From contig NZ_CP033875.1 of NCBI RefSeq assembly GCF_002742645.2, positions 2,396,001 to 2,460,000 of the forward strand: 64,000 nt of DNA, read 5' to 3'. Made by a program: the position numbers and the translations under genes. The stretch's first letter is position 1; each line of letters opens with the position of its first letter. This DNA is from Caulobacter sp. FWC26 (GTDB lineage: Bacteria > Pseudomonadota > Alphaproteobacteria > Caulobacterales > Caulobacteraceae). Shown piece by piece: positions 8,813 through 17,642 of this stretch. Under the pieces are notes generated by a model. The model worked only from the letters and a program-made list of their open reading frames with translations. It had not been told where the DNA came from and did no database searches.

Positions 8813-9511
8813 ATGATCGACCGCAAACCGTTCGACAAGCTTGGCGGCGCCGACCACGGTTGGCTGAAGGCCAAACACCACTTCTCGTTCGCCAGCTACT
8901 ACGACCCCAACAACATGAACTGGGGCGCGCTGCGGGTCTGGAATGACGACGAGATCGCCCCGAACACCGGCTTTCCGCCGCATCCGCACAGCGACATGGA
9001 GATCATCACCTATGTCCGCGATGGCGCGATCACCCACCAGGACAACCTGGGCAACAAGGGACGCACCGTTGCGGGCGACGTCCAGGTGATGAGCGCAGGC
9101 TCGGGTATCCGTCACGCCGAGTACAATCTCGAAGCGGAGACCACTCGGATCTTCCAGATCTGGATCGAGCCGAAGTCGTTCGGCGGCGCGCCCTCCTGGG
9201 GCTCCAAACCGTTCCCGAAGGGCGACCGCTCGGGAAAGTTCGTAACGCTGGCCAGCGGTTTCGCCGATGACGCCGACGCCCTGCCGATCCGCACCGACGC
9301 CCGCGTCCTGGGGGCGACGCTGAAGGCGGGCGAGAGCACCACCTATGCGCTTGGCAAGGATCGTAGCGGCTATCTGGTGCCGGCCGTTGGGACCGTCGAA
9401 GTCAACGGGGTCAAGCTGAACGCCCGTGACGGCGCCGGCATCAAGGACGAGGACGTCATCACCGTCACCGCGCTGGAAGACGCCGAGCTCGTGCTGGTCG
9501 ACGCCGCCTAG
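8813..9511 (+). CDS. Pirin-family bicupin protein
   Basis: A metal-binding bicupin of 232 residues; relatives include quercetin 2,3-dioxygenase (E. coli YhhW type). Metal ligands are visible as PPHPHSDMEIITYV near residue 56 and GIRHAEYN near residue 102, giving the three-His/one-Glu set. ATG 8813 is preferred over the in-frame ATG at 8798 because AAAGGTAGAG lies just before it. The gene is divergent from a LysR regulator and is followed by a strong terminator, so it is monocistronic. The physiological substrate is unknown. Confidence 0.92.
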   Translation: MIDRKPFDKLGGADHGWLKAKHHFSFASYYDPNNMNWGALRVWNDDEIAPNTGFPPHPHSDMEIITYVRDGAITHQDNLGNKGRTVAGDVQVMSAGSGIRHAEYNLEAETTRIFQIWIEPKSFGGAPSWGSKPFPKGDRSGKFVTLASGFADDADALPIRTDARVLGATLKAGESTTYALGKDRSGYLVPAVGTVEVNGVKLNARDGAGIKDEDVITVTALEDAELVLVDAA

Positions 9512-9562
9512 AGCAGGTCCCCATAGGTCGTCCGCGCCCTCCCCCATGGCGGACGGTCTTAG

Positions 9563-9599
9563 CCGCCCCGAGGCTCCCCGCCTCGGGGCGGTTTTCTTT
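9563..9599 (+). terminator. Rho-independent terminator of the pirin gene
   Basis: A perfect 12-bp stem (CCGCCCCGAGGC at 9563-9574, GCCTCGGGGCGG at 9580-9591) with a five-base loop is followed by TTTTCTTT. It lies between the convergent pirin and DUF4861 genes; the T-run serves only the plus strand. Confidence 0.85.
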
Positions 9600-9606
9600 C
9601 GGGCGC

Positions 9607-10527
9607 TTAGTGCGAGGGATCGAAGTCAGGCTTCTGCGCCGCGACATATGCGTCCCAGTCGGCGGCGTTATGGAAGTCGAGGCCTTTGTCCCAGGCCGCG
9701 CCCATGTAGTAGACGAATGGCTTGCCCGGCTCGACCCGGACCAGCACGAGGTAGTTGTCGAAGTCCTGCCGCACCTCGACCACGGACTTGGGGTCAACCA
9801 TGAGGGCGATGGCCATCGCGCCCTTGTCCGGGTCTGCCGGTTCCCAGAACGTCACCCGCCCCGGGACCAGATCCTTTCGGAACAGGCCCGCGCCGCTGGC
9901 GCGCTTGCGCTTGGAAATGCCAATCCCGACGACCAGGGGTCCCGGCTTATCCGAGCTGATCGTCGACACCATGCGCGTGAAATTCGTGCCCATCGGCAGC
10001 GAGAAGACCCGGGTCTCCCAGACCTTACGGTCGACATCGACCGGCCAGGGCGCGTAGTCGACGCTGAACGACGCCACATCGGGCCCGTTCTGGATCAGCT
10101 TCCAGGCGGCCCAATTGCGGGACGTCCACAGCTTGTTGTCGCGCCAGATCCCGAGCCCACCCGCCCCGCGCGCCGTGCCCACGTCGTAGAAATCCAGGCC
10201 CTCGCCGTGGTTGGCATGTTGGTCGCCGGTCTGGAGCTGGCGATCCATGTAGGGCCACCGCACGCTCTTGCCCCAGGCGTCGATACCGGAGGTCGACGGC
10301 GGCTCGGCCTTTTCCAGGTCACGGCTGTAGATGCGATGCGCCGTGCGGTCGTTTTCCCAGAGAATGTCGTTGTAGCGGTAGGGCGCAAGGGTCACGGCCG
10401 CGCGGGGCTTTCGGCCCACGGCGTCAGGCGCTTCGAGCGGTTTGGTCGGCGGATGCGCTTGGGCGTAGGCCTGAGACGCGGCCGCCCCCACAGCGATGGC
10501 GAGAGCGACGGCGAAGATCTTGGACAT
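9607..10527 (-). CDS. Exported DUF4861-family protein
   Basis: 306 residues with a typical signal peptide (MSKIFAVALAIAVGAAASQAYAQ cleaved after AYA or AQA), so it is probably periplasmic. The body resembles DUF4861, a family often found beside polysaccharide-utilisation genes: motifs include YNDILWENDRTAHRIY, a GIDAWGKSVRWP segment, and HANHGEGLDFYDVG. ATG 10527 is chosen because the signal peptide begins there; the frame is open 36 bases further. Related proteins are linked to uronate or pectin breakdown, but no catalytic role is proven and no such genes flank it here. Confidence 0.8.
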   Translation of the reverse strand: MSKIFAVALAIAVGAAASQAYAQAHPPTKPLEAPDAVGRKPRAAVTLAPYRYNDILWENDRTAHRIYSRDLEKAEPPSTSGIDAWGKSVRWPYMDRQLQTGDQHANHGEGLDFYDVGTARGAGGLGIWRDNKLWTSRNWAAWKLIQNGPDVASFSVDYAPWPVDVDRKVWETRVFSLPMGTNFTRMVSTISSDKPGPLVVGIGISKRKRASGAGLFRKDLVPGRVTFWEPADPDKGAMAIALMVDPKSVVEVRQDFDNYLVLVRVEPGKPFVYYMGAAWDKGLDFHNAADWDAYVAAQKPDFDPSH

Positions 10528-10600
10528 CAAACACGCTCCGGCTCGACGGGCTGACGACGTCAAGCGCCGTGCCGAAAGCTGGTATAGCGCACCGAGATAA

Positions 10601-10634
10601 TTGGTCTATCCAAATGATGGAATTGGACAGTCCA
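10601..10634. promoter_or_regulatory. Two small palindromes upstream of the DUF4861 gene
   Basis: TTGG-TCTAT-CCAA at 10601-10613 and TGGAC-A-GTCCA at 10624-10634 lie 75-110 bases before the DUF4861 start, just past the end of the methyltransferase gene. The first resembles sites of GntR/FadR-type repressors. No promoter hexamers are convincing, so this is a weak call. Confidence 0.3.
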
Positions 10635-10646
10635 GACACCCACTCG

Positions 10647-11306
10647 TCACCGCGCCGGACGCACGACCGCCACCAGCCAGCCCCCGCCCCACGGCGTGTT
10701 GATCACGGCCTCGTCCAGCACCTCGCCCAGCCCCTTCAGCCGATGCCACAGGCGCAGCGGCTTCAGCGCCAGCCACATGGTCAGGCCCACAGCGCCGCCG
10801 GACTTCAGGTTGCGTGCATAGTGAGCGACCACGGCCTCGACTTCGCCAAGGTGCTCGATGCACTCCGAGAACACCACCACATCGAAGGTCTCGTCGGTCG
10901 CGAAGGTGCGGCCGTCGCCCAGCAGCATCTTGACCTCGCCGATCGCGATCTCGGGGGCCAGGCGCAGTTCGCCCCGCTCGATCGCCGGCTTGGAGAAGTC
11001 GACGCCGACATAGCGGGCCGGACGGTGGGCGCGCAGGGCCTCGTAGAAGACCCCCTCGCCTGCGCCGATCTCCAGGACGCGCGGATTTGGCCAGCGGTCC
11101 GCGATCATCGCCGCCAGAAGGCGATGGTGATGGCGCTGCTCGGACCGGTTCAGACGATCATAGACGCCTGCCTGGTACTCGGCGTCCCACTTCTCGACGG
11201 GCGCGGCGACGATAGGCTTGTGGCGCTTGCGCATGAAGAGCTCGCCGAGCCAGGGGCGGTCCAGCGAAAGAAGCTCCGTGAACCGTCGCCAGCGCAGATA
11301 GGCCAT
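10647..11306 (-). CDS. SAM-dependent class I methyltransferase
   Basis: A 219-residue Rossmann-fold methyltransferase. Motif I is PRVLEIGAGEGVFYEAL near residue 78, then VGVDFSKPAIERG, and FDVVVFSECIEHLG (motif II) near residue 142. The C-terminal half ends in a hydrophobic segment typical of the family. ATG 11306 has GGGAGGGGAA just upstream; the longer open frame to 11477 is non-coding leader that includes the ppdK terminator. The acceptor substrate is unknown. Confidence 0.85.
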   Translation of the reverse strand: MAYLRWRRFTELLSLDRPWLGELFMRKRHKPIVAAPVEKWDAEYQAGVYDRLNRSEQRHHHRLLAAMIADRWPNPRVLEIGAGEGVFYEALRAHRPARYVGVDFSKPAIERGELRLAPEIAIGEVKMLLGDGRTFATDETFDVVVFSECIEHLGEVEAVVAHYARNLKSGGAVGLTMWLALKPLRLWHRLKGLGEVLDEAVINTPWGGGWLVAVVRPAR

Positions 11307-11345
11307 GACTTCCCCTCCCCGACGACCGTTGCCTCCCGGATAGGC

Positions 11346-11376
11346 AAAGGGCCCCGGGCTGTCCAGCCCGAGGCCC
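11346..11376 (-). terminator. Terminator of ppdK
   Basis: On the minus strand GGGCCTCGGGCT (11376-11365) pairs with AGCCCGGGGCCC (11360-11349), one G-T wobble, followed by TTT. The T-tract is short. It separates ppdK from the methyltransferase gene. Confidence 0.6.
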
Positions 11377-11407
11377 CTTCTTGCCCGGTTCCAGCCTGAA
11401 GGGCTGC

Positions 11408-14095
11408 CTAGCCCTTGTTGGCCAGCGCCGCCTGGGCGGCCGCCAGACGCGCGATCGGCACGCGGTAGGGCGAGCACGACACGTAGTCGAGGCCGACCTT
11501 CTCGCAGAAGCCGATCGAGGCCGGATCGCCGCCATGCTCGCCGCAGATGCCCAGCTTGACGTCCGGACGAGCCGCGCGGCCACGCTCGGCGGCGATGCGG
11601 ATCAGGTCGCCAACGCCGTCCTGGTCGAGACTGACGAAGGGGTCCTTATCGAAGATGCCCTTTTCGATATAGGCGTTCAGGAACTTGCCGGCGTCGTCGC
11701 GGCTGATGCCGAACGTCGTCTGGGTCAGGTCATTGGTGCCGAAGCTGAAGAACTCGGCGTTAGCCGCCAGGTCGCCAGCGCGCAGGGCCGCGCGGGGCAG
11801 TTCGATCATGGTGCCGACAGTGTACTCCAAGGCCACGCCCTGCTCTTCCAGCACCGCCTTGGCGACACGGTCTGTCAGGTCACGCAGGTACTTCATCTCC
11901 TCGCCCTTGGCGACCAGCGGGTGCATGATCTCGGGGACCGGAGCAGCCTTGCCGGACTTGGCGATCTCGCACGCCGCCTCGAGGATGGCGCGCACCTGCA
12001 TCTCGTAGATCTCGGGATACGAGACGCCCAGGCGGCAGCCGCGATGGCCGAGCATGGGGTTGGTCTCGTGCAGTTCCTTGGCGCGACGCATCAGCTTGGC
12101 GGCGTCGAGGCCGGTAGCCTGTGCGACGGCCTGAACGTCTTCCTCGGTGTGCGGCAGGAACTCGTGCAGCGGCGGATCCAGCAGACGGATCGTGACCGGC
12201 AGGCCTTCCATGATCGTGAACAGCTCGACGAAGTCGGCCTTCTGGAACGGCGCGATCTTGGCGAGCGCCGCGCGGCGTCCCTTCTCGTCGTCAGCCAGGA
12301 TCATCTCGCGCACGGCGGCGATCCGGGTGTCGTCAAAGAACATGTGCTCGGTGCGGCAAAGGCCGATGCCTTCCGCGCCGAACTGGCGGGCGGTCTTGGC
12401 GTCCAGCGGCGTTTCGGCGTTGGCGCGCACCTTCAGGCGGCGAACCTCGTCGGCCCAGCCCATCAGGGTGGCGAAATCGCCGGTCAGCTCAGGTTCGATC
12501 ATCTTCGGCGCGCCGGCCAGGATGTCGCCGGTCGAGCCGTCGATGGTGATGATCTCACCGGCCTTGAACTCGCGACCACGGACGCGGAAGAGGCCCTCCT
12601 TCTCAAAGATGGCCACGTCGCCGGCGCCCGAGACGCACGCCCGGCCCATGCCGCGCGCCACGACGGCCGCGTGGCTGGTCATGCCGCCCCGGGCGGTGAT
12701 GATGCCGCGCGCGGCGTGCATGCCGTGGATGTCTTCCGGCGAGGTCTCTTCGCGCACCAGGATCACCGACTCGCCATTGGCGGCGGCCTTCTCGGCGGCG
12801 TCGCTGTCGAAGACGATCTTGCCCGTGGCCGCGCCGGGCGAGGCCGGGAGGCCTTTGGCGATCACGTCGCGATGGGCTGACGGATCGATGGTCGGGTGAA
12901 GCAGTTGGTCCAGCGAGGCGGGCTCGACGCGGCCCACGGCTTCCGACTTAGAGATCACGCCTTCAGCCGCCATGTCGACCGCGATCTTCAGCGCGGCCTT
13001 GGCGGTGCGCTTCCCGTTGCGGGTCTGCAGCATGTAGAGCTTGCCCTGCTCCACGGTGAACTCGATGTCCTGCATGTCGCGGTAATGACGCTCCAGCGTC
13101 TCCACGACCGTCTTGAACTGGCCGAACACCTCCGGCATCGCCTCTTCCATCGAGGGGGCGACATCGCCCATTTCCTCGCGGGCGGCCTTGGTCAGGGACT
13201 GCGGCGTGCGGATGCCCGCCACCACGTCCTCGCCCTGGGCGTTGATCAGGAACTCGCCGTACAGGCGGTTGTCGCCGTTCGACGGGTTGCGGGTGAAGGC
13301 CACGCCGGTCGCCGAGGTCTCGCCCATATTGCCGAACACCATCGACTGGATGTTGACGGCCGTGCCCCAGCTTTCCGGGATGTCGTGCATGCGGCGATAG
13401 AACTTGGCGCGGTCGTTCATCCAGCTGGCGAACACGGCGCCCACCGCGCCCCACAGCTGCTCCTGGGCGTCCTGCGGGAACGGCTTGCCCAGCTGCTCGC
13501 GGACGGCGGCCTTGTAGTCCTTGATCACCGCGGCCCAGTCGTCGGCGGTGAGGCCGGTGTCGACATGGACGTCCAGACGATCCTTATGGTCGTCGAGGAT
13601 CTCCTCGAACATATGGTGCTCCAGATTGAGCACGACGTTCGAGTACATCTGGATAAAGCGGCGGTAGCTGTCATAGGCGAAGCGGCGGTCGCCCGACAGC
13701 TTGGCCAGGCCCTCGACGGTCTCGTCGTTGAGGCCCAGGTTCAGCACTGTGTCCATCATGCCCGGCATCGAGGCGCGCGCGCCCGAACGCACCGACACCA
13801 GCAGCGGGTTGGTCACGTCGCCGAACTTCTTGTTGGTGAGCTCTTCGATCCGGGCGAGCCCCGCCTGGACCTGCTCGGCCAGTTCGGTCGGGTATTGCTT
13901 GCCGTTGGCGTAGTAGTGAACGCAGGCTTCGGTCGTGATCGTAAAGCCAGGCGGCACCGGCAAACCCAGCGCCGACATCTCCGCCAGATTGGCGCCCTTG
14001 CCGCCCAGGAGGTTCTTCATCGAGGCGTCGCCGTCAGCGCCGCCTCCGCCGAATGCATAAACCCAACGGGCCTTGGTCAGCGTCTCAACCGGCAT
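11408..14095 (-). CDS. ppdK: Pyruvate, phosphate dikinase
   Basis: Interconverts pyruvate, ATP and phosphate with PEP, AMP and pyrophosphate in central carbon metabolism. The 895-residue length is normal. The N-terminal nucleotide-binding domain starts WVYAFGGG and contains LLGGKGANLAEM. The phosphohistidine domain carries the catalytic His in GGMTSHAAVVARGMG near residue 455. The C-terminal TIM-barrel has GICGEHGGDPASIGF and the catalytic-loop Cys. ATG 14095 is chosen because the family start immediately precedes the WVYAFGGG motif. A hairpin terminator follows. Confidence 0.97.
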   Translation of the reverse strand: MPVETLTKARWVYAFGGGGADGDASMKNLLGGKGANLAEMSALGLPVPPGFTITTEACVHYYANGKQYPTELAEQVQAGLARIEELTNKKFGDVTNPLLVSVRSGARASMPGMMDTVLNLGLNDETVEGLAKLSGDRRFAYDSYRRFIQMYSNVVLNLEHHMFEEILDDHKDRLDVHVDTGLTADDWAAVIKDYKAAVREQLGKPFPQDAQEQLWGAVGAVFASWMNDRAKFYRRMHDIPESWGTAVNIQSMVFGNMGETSATGVAFTRNPSNGDNRLYGEFLINAQGEDVVAGIRTPQSLTKAAREEMGDVAPSMEEAMPEVFGQFKTVVETLERHYRDMQDIEFTVEQGKLYMLQTRNGKRTAKAALKIAVDMAAEGVISKSEAVGRVEPASLDQLLHPTIDPSAHRDVIAKGLPASPGAATGKIVFDSDAAEKAAANGESVILVREETSPEDIHGMHAARGIITARGGMTSHAAVVARGMGRACVSGAGDVAIFEKEGLFRVRGREFKAGEIITIDGSTGDILAGAPKMIEPELTGDFATLMGWADEVRRLKVRANAETPLDAKTARQFGAEGIGLCRTEHMFFDDTRIAAVREMILADDEKGRRAALAKIAPFQKADFVELFTIMEGLPVTIRLLDPPLHEFLPHTEEDVQAVAQATGLDAAKLMRRAKELHETNPMLGHRGCRLGVSYPEIYEMQVRAILEAACEIAKSGKAAPVPEIMHPLVAKGEEMKYLRDLTDRVAKAVLEEQGVALEYTVGTMIELPRAALRAGDLAANAEFFSFGTNDLTQTTFGISRDDAGKFLNAYIEKGIFDKDPFVSLDQDGVGDLIRIAAERGRAARPDVKLGICGEHGGDPASIGFCEKVGLDYVSCSPYRVPIARLAAAQAALANKG

Positions 14096-14416
14096 CTTTG
14101 AATTCACCCTGCGATAAGTGAAAAGGCCGCGCCCCTCTTTTGGGGGTCGTCTCGCCCTGGAACAGCGCTGCTTTGTTGTGATCCCGCAGTGCAATATCCG
14201 GGGGCCTCAGTAGCACTTCGGTCAAGAACGCGTCCACTGGCGGTTCGCGTTCCAGGCTGTAAGGGCTGAATTCGGCAAATAATTCCAATGACAACGTTGT
14301 CCGATCGACAAGCTTGGCCGGCTCGTCGTCAATTTAGACCCAATCACGCGACTTAAGCCGGCCCCGGACGATTATCGCGACTTGCCTTGGCGTCCTGAAA
14401 CGCTTCCGATGGCCCC
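14096..14416. other. Divergent intergenic region, ppdK / acetyltransferase
   Basis: 321 bases, lower in GC than the neighbours. It must hold the ppdK promoter and probably that of the acetyltransferase. I see no -35/-10 pair with good spacing, no tRNA and no convincing small gene; a 69-codon minus frame at 14085-14294 has weak third-position GC and overlaps the ppdK start. Confidence 0.6.
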
Positions 14417-14953
14417 ATGACCGCGCGGATCGCCCGACTCGGAGCCTCGCCGGGCGACGCCCATGCGATCGCCGATCTGCATACGCGCAGCCGTCAGGTC
14501 GCCTATCGCGGTCTCTACGGCGATTACTATCTGGATCATCAGCTCCCAGCGATCTCACGCGCCGTCTGGCGGGAACGCTTCGAAACCTACGCACCTGGCG
14601 CTGACCTGATCCTGGCCGCGATGGAGGACGCCGCGCCAATCGCCCTGGCCTATGCCTCCTTCCGCCTCAATCCCGAAGTAGGTCTGCTCGTCGACAATCT
14701 GCACGTCGCGCCGGAGCGAAAGGGCGAGGGTCTGGGCTCACGCCTTCTATCCGAAGTGGCGCGCTGGCTGTGCGATGAGCACGCGGGCTCGCCTCTGCAC
14801 CTGGAAGTCTATGCGTCAAACGCAGCCGCGCTCGGCTTTTATGAGCGCAAGGGCGGCGTGGAGGTGGCGCGCTATCGCGAGACTCCTCCCGGCGGACATG
14901 AAGTCGAGGTAGCTCGCTTCAGATGGTCGCGGCCGCGAGACCTGATTCCATAG
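14417..14953 (+). CDS. GNAT-family N-acetyltransferase
   Basis: A 178-residue acetyl-CoA-dependent acetyltransferase. The acetyl-CoA loop is APERKGEGLGSRLL near residue 98, followed by the family's YASNAAALGFYERKG near residue 135. The start sits close to a divergent ppdK. No neighbour suggests the substrate. Confidence 0.87.
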   Translation: MTARIARLGASPGDAHAIADLHTRSRQVAYRGLYGDYYLDHQLPAISRAVWRERFETYAPGADLILAAMEDAAPIALAYASFRLNPEVGLLVDNLHVAPERKGEGLGSRLLSEVARWLCDEHAGSPLHLEVYASNAAALGFYERKGGVEVARYRETPPGGHEVEVARFRWSRPRDLIP

Positions 14954-14979
14954 GCTCCAGAGCCGGCAAATGACCGAAC

Positions 14980-15660
14980 TTACCGCGCGCGGTAGACGCT
15001 GCGCAGATAGGCTTGGTCGGCCTCGGTCAGCGCCTGGGGCGCTGCGTTCGCTGCCTCGAAAAGGGCGAGGATTGAATCCGAGGGCGCCGGGCGCGCGCGG
15101 ACATCAGCCAGGGACACCATCGCCAGATAGTCCGCCAAGGCCGAAACCTTCACGTCTCCAGCCTTGGCGGCATCCACCACGATGAGGGCGTTGTGAGGCC
15201 GGGCGTCGCCGGCGGCCGAGCCGCGCACGTCGCCCCCATGGACCCAACGAACCGGGCCGGCGCCGGATTTGAACGCTTCGACCGCTGCGGCCGGCGCACC
15301 ACTATAGTTGAAGCGCTTTGCTCTCGCCGCCGCTTGGATCAACTGATCCGGCTCGGCCGAGAACAGCACGACGACATTAGGCTCGCAGGCCCGCGTAGCG
15401 TAGGACGCGCCCGCTTGCCGAGCCACCTGATGCAGGCGGGCGGCGACATAGGCGTTGACCTCGGCGGAGGCGCCGCGAACCAGCGGACACAGCCCATCTC
15501 GCGCGCTGCCCGGCGAGGACTGCCTTAGCCGGCTCATTTCCGACTCAAGTCCGTTCTGGCGGCGGGCGTCCCCAATCAGGGTGTCGGCCTGCCGCGCATG
15601 GACGGCGGGCGCGAGCGCCAGAGTGGCGGCGACAGAGAGACCGAAAAGCACATTCCGCAT
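14980..15660 (-). CDS. Exported hypothetical protein
   Basis: 226 residues with a clear signal peptide (MRNVLFGLSVAATLALAPAVHA, cleavage after VHA), so probably periplasmic. The mature part is helical, begins RQADTLIGDARRQNGLES, and has two Cys (in GLCPLV and RACEPN) that could form a disulfide. I recognise no catalytic motif. It is followed by an acetyltransferase on the other strand and preceded by ssb on the same strand, separated by a hairpin. Confidence 0.75.
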   Translation of the reverse strand: MRNVLFGLSVAATLALAPAVHARQADTLIGDARRQNGLESEMSRLRQSSPGSARDGLCPLVRGASAEVNAYVAARLHQVARQAGASYATRACEPNVVVLFSAEPDQLIQAAARAKRFNYSGAPAAAVEAFKSGAGPVRWVHGGDVRGSAAGDARPHNALIVVDAAKAGDVKVSALADYLAMVSLADVRARPAPSDSILALFEAANAAPQALTEADQAYLRSVYRAR

Positions 15661-15732
15661 GGCTCACCTCCGTGAAGCCTTGAGCGAAACACAACCTCAA
15701 CTCGTTGTCCACTTACAGTTCGCACGCAATAC

Positions 15733-15760
15733 GGCGGATGGCTCTATCGGACCATCCGCC
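15733..15760 (-). terminator. Hairpin after ssb
   Basis: A perfect 9-bp stem, GGCGGATGG/CCATCCGCC, with a 10-base loop lies 56 bases past the ssb stop. There is no T-run, so it is a weak intrinsic terminator or an mRNA 3' stabiliser. Confidence 0.45.
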
Positions 15761-15815
15761 GCTCGCCCGTGCAGTGCGCGTGACCGCTAGGGTCGCCCGC
15801 GCGCCTCCACTGTTC

Positions 15816-16322
15816 CTAGAACGGGATCTCGTCATCCAGGTCGGCCGAGAAGCTCTCGCGCGGGCCGCTGGGCTGGCTGCGCTGGCCGCCGCCGAAGCTG
15901 GAGCCGCCGCCGGAGTAGCCGCCGCCGTAGCCGTCATCACCGCCGGAGGACATTCCGGAATCGGCGCCGCCGCGACCGCCCAGCATGGTCAGTTCGCCAC
16001 GGAACTTTTGCAGCACAATCTCGGTCGAGTACTTTTCCTGACCGGTGTTGTCGGTCCATTTGCGGGTCTGCAGCGCGCCCTCGATATACACCGTCGAGCC
16101 CTTGCGCAGGTACTGCTCGGCAACCTTGACGAGGTTGTCGTTGAAGATCACGACCCGGTGCCATTCGGTCTTTTCCTTGCGCTCGCCGCTGTTGCGGTCG
16201 CGCCAGGTTTCCGACGTGGCGATCCGCAGGTTGGCGACGCGGTCGCCCGAACCCAGGCTGCGGATTTCGGGATCGGCGCCGAGATTGCCGACCAGAATGA
16301 CCTTGTTGACGCTGCCCGCCAT
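15816..16322 (-). CDS. ssb: Single-stranded DNA-binding protein
   Basis: Coats single-stranded DNA in replication, repair and recombination. 168 residues: an OB-fold N-terminus ([20 protein letters not shown]), a Gly/Ser-rich linker from about residue 115, and the acidic tail DLDDEIPF that recruits partner proteins. All are hallmarks of bacterial SSB. A GTTC-N7-GTTC SOS box lies about 90 bases upstream, so LexA control is likely. Confidence 0.97.
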   Translation of the reverse strand: MAGSVNKVILVGNLGADPEIRSLGSGDRVANLRIATSETWRDRNSGERKEKTEWHRVVIFNDNLVKVAEQYLRKGSTVYIEGALQTRKWTDNTGQEKYSTEIVLQKFRGELTMLGGRGGADSGMSSGGDDGYGGGYSGGGSSFGGGQRSQPSGPRESFSADLDDEIPF

Positions 16323-16408
16323 CGTTTAGACCTTGCTCTCGCCCGGCGACCCATGCGCCGGAATCTGGAGCGAGACGTTAACGAGGCGCTAAGACGCGCG
16401 CAAGTTTT

Positions 16409-16423
16409 GTTCCCGTAACGTTC
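16409..16423. promoter_or_regulatory. SOS box (LexA operator) for ssb
   Basis: GTTC (16409-16412), seven bases, GTTC (16420-16423) matches the alphaproteobacterial LexA operator exactly. It is 87 bases before the ssb start, in a 153-base gap. Confidence 0.75.
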
Positions 16424-16475
16424 TTGTGGGCAAGCGCAAGCTCTGTGGACGGACCGTTGGGCTTACCGTCCCGCC

Positions 16476-16874
16476 CTACTCGGCCGGAACACGCCGGATC
16501 GCGCCCGGCACGGCCAAGCGGCCGTCGCCGGTCCGCACCAGCGACATGAAGCGCGGGCCTTCGTAGGTCTGGCCCACATAGATGCCTTCCTTCTCGATGA
16601 AGATGAAGGATCCCTGGTATGCACCGACCATGCTGCGGCTGTTGGACTGGCCCAGGCGCACGAAGCGCATACGCATGCCCTCGAGCGTCGCCGCGCACTC
16701 TTCCAGCTGAGGCACATTCCGGCTGACCGGATTGAAGCGCAGCGTCTTGTCCTTGTTGGTCGCGACATGGAAGCAGACGCCCTGCTCAAACGGCGCCTTG
16801 GTCTGCTTCTCGCAACCAGCGAGGACGAGGCCCGAGGCGGCGAGAACGGCGGCGGCGAGGACGGTCTTTTTCAT
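16476..16874 (-). CDS. Small lipoprotein of unknown function
   Basis: 132 residues with a lipoprotein signal peptide ending in the lipobox LAGC (Cys 21), so it is membrane-anchored in the periplasm. The mature part has two more Cys (GVCFHV, LEECAATLEG) that may pair. No known domain is recognised. It lies 17 bases after the next upstream gene, 16892-17581, so the two are probably co-transcribed. Confidence 0.78.
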   Translation of the reverse strand: MKKTVLAAAVLAASGLVLAGCEKQTKAPFEQGVCFHVATNKDKTLRFNPVSRNVPQLEECAATLEGMRMRFVRLGQSNSRSMVGAYQGSFIFIEKEGIYVGQTYEGPRFMSLVRTGDGRLAVPGAIRRVPAE

Positions 16875-16891
16875 GGCCTACACCTATAAAC

Positions 16892-17581
16892 CTATCCGGC
16901 GTTGGGAATAGAGCAGTTCGGCGACTGCTCGAACGCGGTATGGAAGCTGCGGTTGTCCGACGAGATCTCGACACGCCCCGGGACTAGGCGAAGCGTCTCC
17001 TCGCCCCACCGGCCGTAGGTCGCGCCGCCCGCCTTCTCGCAGCGCCCGCCGAAAAGCTGCTGGGCGCAGGCGTTCAGGGTGATTTCGCCCGGCAGGCGAC
17101 GCCACTCGTTGCTGGCGTAGCGCCAACAGGCAGCGAGCGGCGCGGTGGCCGAGGCGGCCGTCGGCGTGGTTGGCGTCGCGGCTGGCGCCGGCGTCGCAGC
17201 CGGCGCTGGAACGGCTGTCGGAACAGGCGGCAGGGGAGTCAAAACCATGCCGGCCTGGTCAGCGGCCGCCAGGGCGCCGGTCTCGTCGACGCCGACGTCG
17301 AGCGCGCCGGTGGCCACGCCGTTCTTCTTGGCGCATTCGGCCAGGGTGATCTCGCCGACGAACGCGCCGCCCACGAAGCAGCGCAGCGGACGGGCGGGAT
17401 CAAGCTTGGTGTCGTCGGCGCGGCCCGTCTCCACGATCAGACCTGCCCGCGAGGCCGGAGGCTCTTCAGCGGGCTTCTTGTCATGACCCGACATCAGGGC
17501 CACGGCGATGCCAAGGCCGGCCACGAGCGCCAGCGCCGCGCCGCCGCCCAGGATGATCCGTCGATCTTTCAGAAAGTCCAT
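16892..17581 (-). CDS. Membrane-anchored protein with duplicated Cys-rich module
   Basis: 229 residues of unknown function. A single N-terminal membrane helix (about residues 9-30, IILGGGAALALVAGLGIAVA) is followed by a periplasmic module with CFVGGAFVGEITLAECAKK, then a Pro/Ala/Thr-rich linker at about residues 115-145, and a second module with CWRY and GEITLNACAQQ. The repeated C-x(n)-GEITLxxCA suggests an internal duplication with disulfides. It is probably in an operon with the following lipoprotein gene. Confidence 0.75.
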   Translation of the reverse strand: MDFLKDRRIILGGGAALALVAGLGIAVALMSGHDKKPAEEPPASRAGLIVETGRADDTKLDPARPLRCFVGGAFVGEITLAECAKKNGVATGALDVGVDETGALAAADQAGMVLTPLPPVPTAVPAPAATPAPAATPTTPTAASATAPLAACWRYASNEWRRLPGEITLNACAQQLFGGRCEKAGGATYGRWGEETLRLVPGRVEISSDNRSFHTAFEQSPNCSIPNAG

Positions 17582-17642
17582 GCCTCTTGGCTACGACGCG
17601 CCGATGACGCTTTCAAGCTTGGCGGCCATGGAAAAGGACAGC

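Noticed and set aside
12896..14101. Long plus-strand frame opposite ppdK
   Set aside because: It is the antisense shadow of a conserved gene in GC-rich DNA; the translation has no recognisable domain.
14141..14160. CCCC-TCTTTT-GGGG hairpin in the ppdK leader
   Set aside because: The stem is too short to call an attenuator or riboswitch.
14085..14294. 69-codon minus-strand frame upstream of ppdK
   Set aside because: Third-position GC is well below that of real genes here, it uses rare codons (TTA, AGA, AAA) and it overlaps the ppdK start.
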